Below are positions 6,620-14,032 of a stretch of DNA of 17,081 bases, piece by piece. Source of the stretch: an uncultured Lachnospiraceae bacterium. GTDB taxonomy: Bacteria; Bacillota; Clostridia; Lachnospirales; Lachnospiraceae. Within the stretch, counting starts at the first letter, position 1. Every line of letters begins with the position of its first letter. The notes beneath the pieces were generated by a model that was not told the DNA's origin, did not search any database, and worked only from the letters and a program-made list of their open reading frames with translations. The position numbers and the translations under genes are program-made. The DNA is taken from contig CALZHV010000024.1 in the NCBI GenBank assembly GCA_945787485.1, positions 1 through 17,081 of the forward strand, given 5' to 3'.

Positions 6620-7624
6620 ATGCTTTTAAGAGAATATTTCGAAAAAAAAGAACACGAAAATCTGTCACCGTATGCTTCGTTTAGCGATGAAACAAAAGGG
6701 CGTGAAAAAGAGCAGGAAAAGTGTGATATACGAACTGAATATCAAAGAGACAGAGACAGAATTATTCATTGTAAATCGTTCAGAAGAATGAAACATAAAA
6801 CACAGGTTTTTTTAGCACCCGGTGGTGATCATTACAGGACCAGACTGACACACACATTAGAAGTTTCTCAGATTGCCAGAAGCATTTCGAGAGCATTAAG
6901 GCTAAATGAAGATTTGACGGAAGCTATTGCACTTGGGCATGATTTAGGACATACTCCGTTTGGACATGCAGGCGAAAGAGCTTTGGCAAGATGTTCAGGT
7001 ACAAATTTCAGACATAATGAGCAAAGTGTCAGGGTTGTAGAAAAACTTGAAAATGACGGTAGAGGGCTTAATCTTACATACGAAGTAAAAGACGGCATAT
7101 TAAATCACAGGTCTGCATGCAAGCCATCCACATTAGAGGGAATGGTTGTAAGAATATCAGATAAAGTTGCTTACGTAAATCACGATATAGATGACGGAAT
7201 ACGTGCAGGAATATTAAACGAAAACTCATTGCCTAAGGAATGTACAGAAGTTTTAGGACATAGTACGAGGGATAGGATAAACACGATGATTCATGCCATT
7301 GTTATGAGTAGTATGGATAAAAATGAGATAATAATTCCTACAGTGGAAGAACAGGCTTTTTCAGAGCTTAGAAAATTTATGTTTAGTGATTTATATACAA
7401 ATCCTATAGCAAAAAATGAAGAAGTAAAGGCAGAAAAACTCATTGAAATGCTCTATGAATATTATTGTGATAACGTCGACGAGATGCCGGATGAATACAG
7501 AACATTCATAAAAGATGGTGAGAAAAAGGAAACTGTTGTATGTGATTATGTAGCCGGCATGACAGATAATTACGCTGTTGAAAAGGCAAAGGAGTTATTT
7601 GTACCAAAATTCTGGCAGAATTAA
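6620..7624 (+). CDS. dgt: deoxyguanosinetriphosphate triphosphohydrolase-like HD-domain protein
   Basis: This 334-aa protein belongs to the dGTPase family, which cleaves dNTPs to the deoxynucleoside and tripolyphosphate and so adjusts dNTP pools. The opening ENLSPYASFSDETKGRE, then CDIRTEYQRDRDRIIHCKSF and KHKTQVFLAPGGDHYRTRLT are strongly diagnostic. HD-domain metal ligands are visible as H78 (TRLTHTLEV), H107-D108 (ALGHDLGHTPFGH) and probably D171 (RISDKVAYVNHD). I start at the ATG at 6620, six residues of AAAGGG being well placed at 6609-6614. A longer reading from the GTG at 6593 has no good ribosome binding site. It lies 40 bases before dnaG with no terminator between, so it probably leads the dnaG-rpoD operon, tying dNTP control to replication priming. 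Confidence 0.93.
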   Translation: MLLREYFEKKEHENLSPYASFSDETKGREKEQEKCDIRTEYQRDRDRIIHCKSFRRMKHKTQVFLAPGGDHYRTRLTHTLEVSQIARSISRALRLNEDLTEAIALGHDLGHTPFGHAGERALARCSGTNFRHNEQSVRVVEKLENDGRGLNLTYEVKDGILNHRSACKPSTLEGMVVRISDKVAYVNHDIDDGIRAGILNENSLPKECTEVLGHSTRDRINTMIHAIVMSSMDKNEIIIPTVEEQAFSELRKFMFSDLYTNPIAKNEEVKAEKLIEMLYEYYCDNVDEMPDEYRTFIKDGEKKETVVCDYVAGMTDNYAVEKAKELFVPKFWQN

Positions 7625-7664
7625 ACGTCATGAGATTTGTATTTTTATAAAGAGGTTGATTTAA

Positions 7665-9458
7665 ATGAGATATTCAGACGACATTATTGAAGAAGTAAGA
7701 AGTCGAAATGATATTGTTGATGTTATAGGCGGATATGTAAGCCTTAATCATAAAGGAAATTCTTTTTCGGCATGTTGTCCATTTCATCATGAAAAAACAC
7801 CATCATTCCATGTAAGCCGTGAGAAACAGATATATCATTGTTTTGGATGTGGAGTAGGTGGAAATGTATTTACATTTGTTATGGAATATGAAAATTACTC
7901 GTTTCCGGAAGCAATAAAAATGCTTGCTGAGAGAAGCGGTGTTGAATTGCCGGAGATTAAAATGAGCGAAGAAGACAGGTCTAAGGAAAACTTTAAGGTC
8001 ATGCTTAAGGATATGAACAAGACGGCTGCGGCATATTTTCATTACTTGCTGACAAAGACTGACCATGGTGAAAAAGCAAGAAATTACTTGAAAAACAGAG
8101 GGTATACAGAGGAAACCATCAATAAATTCGGAATGGGATATTCTGATATTTATAGAGATGACTTATATAAATATTTAAAAAGCAAGGGATACACAGATGC
8201 CCAGATGTCAAAGTCCGGGCTTGTTGAAATAAATGAAAAAAATGGTCCGACAGATAAATTCTGGAACAGGGTTATGGTCCCTATTCTTGATATAAATGGA
8301 AAGGTAATAGCTTTTGGCGGTCGTGTTCTTGGAGACGGATTGCCTAAATACGTAAATACACAGGAAACGGCTGTTTTTGAAAAAAGCAGAAATTTATTTG
8401 CATTAAACATAGCAAAGCGTTCAAAAAGACGAGGGATTATAGTCTGTGAAGGATACATGGATGTCATAGCAATGCACCAGGCTGGATTTGACAATGCAGT
8501 CGCTTCGCTTGGAACGGCATTTACAATTGGACAGGCTACACTTTTGAAAAGGTATACAGACGAAGTGTATTTGGCGTATGACAGTGATGATGCCGGTACG
8601 AAAGCTAATTTAAAGGCAATCGACATATTAAGAGAAGTCGGAATAACAACAAGAATAATTGATATGTCACCATGTAAAGATCCGGATGAATTTATTCTTA
8701 AAAATGGTGTTGATGCATTTGAAGACAGAATATCAAATGCTACAACGGGTATTGTGTTTGAAATAGACGTAATATCAAAGGGATACAAGCTAAGCGACCC
8801 TGAAGATAAGATAAAATTCATTAAAGATACAGCACTTCGCATGTCGAAGATAGATGAACCGGTTGTAAGGCACAGTTACATTGATGCCATAGCTGATAAA
8901 TATTATCTTGATAAAGATGATTTAAAGTCGATGGTTACAGCGTATGGTACAGCTGGAGCAAACAATAAAACAATCAGCGATCGGTACAGCAAAGTTACAA
9001 ACGGAAATACCAATCATAAGGCAGACAAAACAAAGGTTGAGGAATATAAATCACAGAGCTTACTGCTTTCGTGGATGGTAAATATGCCTGAGCTGTTTGA
9101 CAAATTAAAGGATGTTATAACGGAAGATGATTTTGTGGATGAAGATTACAAGACCATTGCACATCTTCTGTTTGAACAATATAAAAAGGATGGCAGGGTT
9201 TCACCGGCTGCTATAGTAGATGTTTTTGATGATGTAGAAAAACAAAGACTTGTAGCCAATATATTACAGACGGAATTGCCATTTGATACAAGCCTTGAAG
9301 AAAAAGAAAAGGCTTTAAATGATGTTATTTATAAAACTAAACAACAACGAATTGATTATGAAGCTTCATTGTGTGCAGGTGATATGACCAAAATACAGCA
9401 ATTGCTTAATATGAAGACACAATTAGCCAAGCTGCATATTTCGTTGAAAAATGGTTAA
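7665..9458 (+). CDS. dnaG: DNA primase
   Basis: This 597-aa primase, of normal bacterial length, makes the RNA primers for chromosome replication and works with the DnaB helicase. The N-terminal zinc ribbon has C38-P-F-H41 and C59-x-x-C62 (ACCPFHHEKTPSFHV, then YHCFGCGVGGN). The TOPRIM catalytic core shows the Glu of CEGYMDV (E262) and the D-x-D of AYDSDDAG (D306, D308). The last ~150 residues are the helical helicase-interaction region (LLLSWMVNMPELF..., then EDDFVDEDYKTIAHLLF). AGAGGT precedes the ATG at about 8 bases. It is followed by rpoD after 32 bases, the classic macromolecular-synthesis arrangement. Confidence 0.98.
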   Translation: MRYSDDIIEEVRSRNDIVDVIGGYVSLNHKGNSFSACCPFHHEKTPSFHVSREKQIYHCFGCGVGGNVFTFVMEYENYSFPEAIKMLAERSGVELPEIKMSEEDRSKENFKVMLKDMNKTAAAYFHYLLTKTDHGEKARNYLKNRGYTEETINKFGMGYSDIYRDDLYKYLKSKGYTDAQMSKSGLVEINEKNGPTDKFWNRVMVPILDINGKVIAFGGRVLGDGLPKYVNTQETAVFEKSRNLFALNIAKRSKRRGIIVCEGYMDVIAMHQAGFDNAVASLGTAFTIGQATLLKRYTDEVYLAYDSDDAGTKANLKAIDILREVGITTRIIDMSPCKDPDEFILKNGVDAFEDRISNATTGIVFEIDVISKGYKLSDPEDKIKFIKDTALRMSKIDEPVVRHSYIDAIADKYYLDKDDLKSMVTAYGTAGANNKTISDRYSKVTNGNTNHKADKTKVEEYKSQSLLLSWMVNMPELFDKLKDVITEDDFVDEDYKTIAHLLFEQYKKDGRVSPAAIVDVFDDVEKQRLVANILQTELPFDTSLEEKEKALNDVIYKTKQQRIDYEASLCAGDMTKIQQLLNMKTQLAKLHISLKNG

Positions 9459-9490
9459 AATATAAACACTATGGAAGGATGGTTATATAA

Positions 9491-10657
9491 ATGGAAGAAA
9501 ACAAGGAACTCGAAACTGAACAGAACGTTCTCCTTGATGAAAAGTTCAAAGCTAAGCTTGACAGCCTGTTGGAGATGGCAAAAAAGAAGAAAAATGTCAT
9601 CGAAGACACTGAAATTATTAATCATTTTAATGATTGTAAGGATATTGAGCTTACAACAGAAAGAATGGTTGCAATATTTGAATTTTTGGAAGAAAACAGC
9701 GTAGATGTTCTTACAATTACTGATGAAGATGAAGAACCGGATGATATCCTTCTTAGCGCTGAAGATGAAGATGCTGATGTGGATGTAGAACATATCGATT
9801 TGTCAGTTCCTGACGGTGTCAGCATTGAGGACCCGGTAAGAATGTATCTTAAGGAAATTGGCAAGGTACCACTTCTTTCAGCTGAAGAAGAAATTGAGCT
9901 TGCAAAACGTATGGAAGAGGGCGATGAAGAGGCAAAGAAAAAGCTTGCTGAGGCAAACCTTAGACTTGTTGTAAGTATTGCCAAGAGATATGTGGGAAGA
10001 GGTATGCTTTTCCTTGATCTTATTCAGGAAGGAAATCTCGGTCTTATTAAGGCAGTAGAAAAATTTGATTATAGAAAAGGTTATAAATTCAGTACCTATG
10101 CTACATGGTGGATTCGTCAGGCAATTACAAGAGCAATTGCCGACCAGGCGAGAACAATTCGTATACCTGTACACATGGTTGAGACAATTAACAAGCTCAT
10201 CCGTGTTTCAAGACAGTTGCTGCAGGAGTACGGACGTGAACCGACTCCGGAAGAAATCGCTGAGGAAATGGACATACCTGTAGAAAGAGTAAGAGAAATA
10301 TTAAAAATTTCTCAGGAGCCTGTTTCACTTGAAACACCAATAGGTGAAGAGGAAGACAGCCATCTTGGTGATTTTATTCAGGACGAAAATGTGCCTGTAC
10401 CGGCAGAGGCAGCCGCATTTACACTTCTTAAAGAACAGTTAAATGATGTGCTTGGAACTCTGACAGAGAGAGAACAGAAGGTATTGAAATTGCGTTTTGG
10501 CCTTGAAGACGGACGTTCAAGAACTCTTGAAGAGGTTGGTAAAGAATTCCAGGTTACAAGAGAACGTATCAGACAGATAGAAGCAAAGGCTCTTAGAAAG
10601 CTTAGACATCCAAGCAGAAGCAGAAAGCTTAGAGACTATCTGGAGGAAAATTTATAA
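9491..10657 (+). CDS. rpoD: primary RNA polymerase sigma factor (sigma-70/sigma-A)
   Basis: This is the 388-aa housekeeping sigma factor. It has a region 1.1-like helical domain (about 17-75), then an acidic stretch (78-100). Region 1.2 starts at DPVRMYLKEIG (about 114). Region 2 runs from NLRLVVSIAKRYVGRG through the -10-recognition segment STYATWWIRQAITRAIADQA to RTIRIPVHM (about 156-219). Region 3 contains REPTPEEIAEEMDIP. The region 4 helix-turn-helix is TLEEVGKEFQVTRERIRQIE (about 348-367), reading the -35 box. Length and the short region 1.1 are like Bacillus SigA rather than the long E. coli form. AAGGATGG lies 8 bases before the ATG. The promoters called in this window match its expected TTGACA/TATAAT specificity. 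Confidence 0.98.
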   Translation: MEENKELETEQNVLLDEKFKAKLDSLLEMAKKKKNVIEDTEIINHFNDCKDIELTTERMVAIFEFLEENSVDVLTITDEDEEPDDILLSAEDEDADVDVEHIDLSVPDGVSIEDPVRMYLKEIGKVPLLSAEEEIELAKRMEEGDEEAKKKLAEANLRLVVSIAKRYVGRGMLFLDLIQEGNLGLIKAVEKFDYRKGYKFSTYATWWIRQAITRAIADQARTIRIPVHMVETINKLIRVSRQLLQEYGREPTPEEIAEEMDIPVERVREILKISQEPVSLETPIGEEEDSHLGDFIQDENVPVPAEAAAFTLLKEQLNDVLGTLTEREQKVLKLRFGLEDGRSRTLEEVGKEFQVTRERIRQIEAKALRKLRHPSRSRKLRDYLEENL

Positions 10658-10672
10658 AAAGGCTGATTCTAT

Positions 10673-11431
10673 ATGAAAGAAATAAAACTATCCAACAGGA
10701 TGAAGATGGTTGCAGATATGGTGCATGAGGACACAGTCGCAGATATCGGCTGTGACCATGCATTTGTATCAATCTATTTGAGACAAAACCGTAATATATC
10801 CCGTGTTTTTGCAATGGATGTAAGAAAAGGACCTTTGGAAATAGCAAGAAGAAATATAGCATTGGCAGGAGAAAGTGACAATATTATTGTCAGAATGTCA
10901 AATGGTCTCGAGAAGCTTGAAATAAATGAAGCTTCCTGTGCGGTTATTGCCGGTATGGGTGGCATGCTCATTATTTCTATTCTTGAAAATGCCAAAAAGC
11001 ATATACAAAATGGCATTTCATTTGTATTGCAGCCTCAATCAGACATTGTTGCAGTACGTAATTATGTAAAAGAAATAAATTATTGCATTGTTGAAGAAAA
11101 TATGCTTTTTGAGGAAGGTAAATATTATACAGCATTCAGAATAGTGCCTGATACAACAAAAGAAGCTACTGAAATAAACGAAATAAACAGGCAATTTATA
11201 AAATCTAACGGCTATGATACGGAAGGTGCCAAAGCTGTTTTTGATGCTTACGGTTTAAATCTTATAAGGAATAAAAATAGCTGCTTGAAGGATTATCTTT
11301 ATGACAGCCTTGAAACAAACATGAAAATTTATTCCAAATTAAATGATGATTCGATAAACAGTCAAAATAGAAAAATGCAGCTTGAAGAAGAGAAAAAAAT
11401 CGCTTTATTAGCTTTGAAAATGTGCGAATAA
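10673..11431 (+). CDS. trmK: tRNA (adenine(22)-N1)-methyltransferase
   Basis: This 252-aa SAM-dependent enzyme, a homologue of Bacillus YqfN/TrmK, methylates N1 of A22 in the D-loop region of certain tRNAs. The opening LSNRMKMVADMV and SAM motif I ADIGCDHAFVSIYL (D24-I-G-C-D-H) are diagnostic. VIAGMGGMLI (G94-M-G-G) and FVLQPQSD follow as in the family. The C-terminal ~90 residues are Asn/Lys/Glu-rich helices. The ribosome binding site AAAAAGG overlaps the rpoD stop codon; the gap is 15 bases, implying coupling with rpoD. The same gene order (sigA, trmK, nif3-like) is known in Bacillus, which supports the call. Confidence 0.93.
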   Translation: MKEIKLSNRMKMVADMVHEDTVADIGCDHAFVSIYLRQNRNISRVFAMDVRKGPLEIARRNIALAGESDNIIVRMSNGLEKLEINEASCAVIAGMGGMLIISILENAKKHIQNGISFVLQPQSDIVAVRNYVKEINYCIVEENMLFEEGKYYTAFRIVPDTTKEATEINEINRQFIKSNGYDTEGAKAVFDAYGLNLIRNKNSCLKDYLYDSLETNMKIYSKLNDDSINSQNRKMQLEEEKKIALLALKMCE

Positions 11432-11479
11432 AGTCATATTAAGTATATTTACAGGCATTTGCCTGTATTGGAGGGAAAA

Positions 11480-12253
11480 ATGCTTTGTAATGACATTATA
11501 AAGATTTTAGAGAAACAGTCACCTGTAGAATATGCATTGGAATGGGATAACGTAGGCCTGCTTGTGGGAAGAAGAAATAAGGAAGTCAGGAGAATTATGC
11601 TTGCCGTAGATGCAACTATGGAGGTTTGCAATAGTGCCATAGAAAATAATGTGGATATGATAATCACACATCATCCGATTATATTTTCTAAGATGAACAG
11701 GGTAAATGATGATACTGTTTTAGGCGCAAAAATAATGTCGCTTATTGAAGCCGGCGTATGCTGTTACGCAATGCACACAAACTTTGATACAAAGGGTGGC
11801 ATGGGCAAGGAAGCAGCACGAATGATGGGCTTGAAAAACACTGTTGTCCTCGAGGAAACAAAAGATGGAGAGGGCATAGGTGAAATAGGCATACTTGATA
11901 AAAGTCTTAAAGTAAACGAGCTTGCGGCTTATGTAAAAGAGAAATTTGGATTGGAAAATGTACTTGTATTTGGCGATGGTGAAAGAGTAGTAGAAAAGAT
12001 TGCAATATCACCGGGTTCGGGAAAAAGTATGTTGGATATTTCAGTTAAAAACGGTGTTGAGTGTCTTATAACCGGAGACATAGGACACCATGAAGGTATA
12101 GATGCTGTAGAAATGGGATTGTGCATCATAGATGCTTCACATTATGGTATAGAAAAGATATTTATGGAATATATGTATAATTATCTGAAGGATTACTGCC
12201 ATGATGTTGAAATCGGCATTGCGGATACCGGTATTCCTTATAAAGTGGTATAG
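11480..12253 (+). CDS. Nif3-like dinuclear metal centre protein
   Basis: This is a 257-aa member of the Nif3/YqfO family (sometimes annotated GTP cyclohydrolase I type 2), a toroidal hexamer with a two-metal site whose cell role is still uncertain. Signatures seen are WDNVGLLVG (22-30), the metal-binding ITHHPIIF (H64-H65), MHTNFDTKGGMG, and GDIGHHEGIDAVEMG (H203-H204-E205). At this length it lacks the PII-like insert found in the ~370-aa Bacillus form. I start at the ATG at 11480, which has GGAGGG at 11470-11475. An in-frame TTG at 11459 lacks such a site. A 7-bp palindrome, ACAGGCA-TT-TGCCTGT (11451-11466), sits in the 48-base gap after trmK, without a U-tract. Confidence 0.92.
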   Translation: MLCNDIIKILEKQSPVEYALEWDNVGLLVGRRNKEVRRIMLAVDATMEVCNSAIENNVDMIITHHPIIFSKMNRVNDDTVLGAKIMSLIEAGVCCYAMHTNFDTKGGMGKEAARMMGLKNTVVLEETKDGEGIGEIGILDKSLKVNELAAYVKEKFGLENVLVFGDGERVVEKIAISPGSGKSMLDISVKNGVECLITGDIGHHEGIDAVEMGLCIIDASHYGIEKIFMEYMYNYLKDYCHDVEIGIADTGIPYKVV

Positions 12254-12314
12254 GCATTGCGAAAATTTAGATATATAATGAGAACGCAACTGCCGGAATA
12301 TGGAGGTAGCTTAT

Positions 12315-13976
12315 ATGGAAAAAATTAAAATAGTATTGGAAGGAAAAGAATTAGAAGTAAATATAAGAACAACGGTTGCTGAAGTAATAGCCATGGCTAT
12401 GCCGGAGCAAAAATATGATTTTGTACTGGCTATGAAAAATAAAAAATTATGCGAACTGGGAACTGTGCTTGATAGAGATTGCGAGCTGGAGTTGGTTTCC
12501 AAAAGAAGTGTTATCGGAATAGATACATACAGAAGAAGTCTTACTCTCCTTATGGTAAAGTCTTTTTCAGATGTGCTCGGAGGAGTGCATAATCATAGTA
12601 TAGAGGTTATGTATTCAATGGGAAAGGGATATTTCTGCAGACTTATAAGCGATGAGTTTAAAATTAGTGATGAGCTTATTGCCAATGTAAAAGCACGTAT
12701 GCAGGAAATTGTTGATGATGATGAGATAATAATGAAGGAATCTGTAGGAACAGATGAGGCTGTTAAGAGATTTAGAAGACAGGGCATGAGTGACAAAGAA
12801 AAGCTTTTCTATTTCCGACGTGTATCAAAGGTAAATGTGTATAACCTTGGAGGATACGAGGATTATTTCTATGGCTATATGGTACCTTCAACAGGATATT
12901 TGAAAAATTTTGACCTGCTTCCATACGAAGATGGTTTTGTACTTATGGCACCAACAAAAGAAAATGCGGATGTTGTGCCGGAATTTATACCACAGCAGAA
13001 GCTGTTTAATGTATTGAAAACCTCTGACGAATGGAGTAAAACACTTGATGTAAGCAATGTGGGTGATTTGAATGAAGCTATTACAAATGGTTCAATAAGA
13101 GAGCTTATGCTTGTTCAGGAGGCACTTCAGGAAAAACAAATCGCACATATTGCTGATTTGATAAAGCAGGGAGAAAAGAAAATTGTACTTATTGCAGGTC
13201 CAAGCTCTTCCGGAAAAACAACATTTTCACACAGACTCAGCATACAGCTTAGAGCACACGGACTTCGTCCATACCCACTCGCACTTGATAATTATTTTGT
13301 TGACAGAGAACATACACCAAAGGACGAAAACGGAAACTATGATTTTGAATGCATAGAGGCAATGGATCTTGAATTATTTAATTCAGATATGTCAAAACTT
13401 CTTGCAGGAGAAGAAATTGAAATACCGACCTTTAATTTTACGCTCGGAAAGAAAGAATACAAAGGTAAAAAGATGAAGCTTAATGAAGGAGATGTACTTG
13501 TTGCAGAAGGTATTCATGCTCTTAATCCGAAAATGACTGTGAAACTGCCTGATGAAAGTAAATTTAAGGTTTACATAAGTGCATTAACTCAGCTTAATAT
13601 AGATGAACATAATCGTATTCCGACTACAGACGGAAGACTGATTAGAAGAATAGTCCGAGATGCAAGAACAAGAGGAAATGATGCCAGAGGAACAATTGGC
13701 ATGTGGAATTCTGTAAGACGAGGTGAGGAAAAATATATTTTCCCATTCCAGGAAGAAGCAGATATAATGTTTAATTCAGCTCTTATATATGAGCTTTCTG
13801 TAATTAAACAATATGCGGAACCATTGCTTTTTGCAGTTCCCCGGGATTGCGTAGAGTATTATGAAGCAAAACGTTTGCTCAAATTTCTTGATTATTTCCT
13901 TGGTCTGGAGGTTACAAATGTACCAAATAATTCAATATTGCGTGAGTTTACAGGCGGAGGATGCTTTGATTTATAA
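12315..13976 (+). CDS. nucleoside kinase: TGS/ThrRS-like N-terminus fused to a uridine-kinase-like domain
   Basis: This is a 553-aa fusion. The first ~65 residues (IKIVLEGKELEVNIRTTVAEV) look like a TGS ubiquitin-like domain. About 75-240 resemble the second accessory (editing-like) domain of threonyl-tRNA synthetase, with GGVHNHSIEVMYSMGKGYFC near the start. About 285-500 is a uridine kinase/phosphoribulokinase domain, with Walker A G295-PSSSGKTT, the substrate region LALDNYFVDREHTPKDENG, and VLVAEGIHALN. This architecture is known in Thermotoga and Clostridia as a nucleoside kinase that phosphorylates uridine/cytidine-type nucleosides; exact substrates cannot be read here. GGAGGT at 12302-12307 fits the ATG at 12315; the in-frame ATG at 12300 lies upstream of that site and is less likely. 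It is 61 bases after the nif3-like gene with no terminator between. Confidence 0.88.
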   Translation: MEKIKIVLEGKELEVNIRTTVAEVIAMAMPEQKYDFVLAMKNKKLCELGTVLDRDCELELVSKRSVIGIDTYRRSLTLLMVKSFSDVLGGVHNHSIEVMYSMGKGYFCRLISDEFKISDELIANVKARMQEIVDDDEIIMKESVGTDEAVKRFRRQGMSDKEKLFYFRRVSKVNVYNLGGYEDYFYGYMVPSTGYLKNFDLLPYEDGFVLMAPTKENADVVPEFIPQQKLFNVLKTSDEWSKTLDVSNVGDLNEAITNGSIRELMLVQEALQEKQIAHIADLIKQGEKKIVLIAGPSSSGKTTFSHRLSIQLRAHGLRPYPLALDNYFVDREHTPKDENGNYDFECIEAMDLELFNSDMSKLLAGEEIEIPTFNFTLGKKEYKGKKMKLNEGDVLVAEGIHALNPKMTVKLPDESKFKVYISALTQLNIDEHNRIPTTDGRLIRRIVRDARTRGNDARGTIGMWNSVRRGEEKYIFPFQEEADIMFNSALIYELSVIKQYAEPLLFAVPRDCVEYYEAKRLLKFLDYFLGLEVTNVPNNSILREFTGGGCFDL

Positions 13977-14032
13977 CGCAATAATGATATTATAAATACC
14001 TGAAAGAATAAGACAAAAAGGAGATTAGAAAA

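Noticed and set aside
8150..8842. 230-codon open frame on the - strand opposite dnaG
   Set aside because: It lies wholly inside dnaG, which is unmistakable, and its translation is Ser/Phe/Leu-rich without motifs. It is a codon-composition shadow.
11451..11466. ACAGGCA-TT-TGCCTGT palindrome as a terminator between trmK and the nif3-like gene
   Set aside because: No U-tract follows (ATTGGAGGG does), so termination is unlikely. It may be chance or a minor mRNA structure.
11459..11479. TTG start for the nif3-like gene
   Set aside because: It falls within the palindrome at 11451-11466 and before the GGAGGG site, which fits the ATG at 11480.
12274..12279. TATAAT just before the nucleoside kinase as a possible internal promoter
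   Set aside because: No -35 box at 16-18 bases; TTGCGA is only 11 bases away. AT-rich DNA gives such hexamers often.
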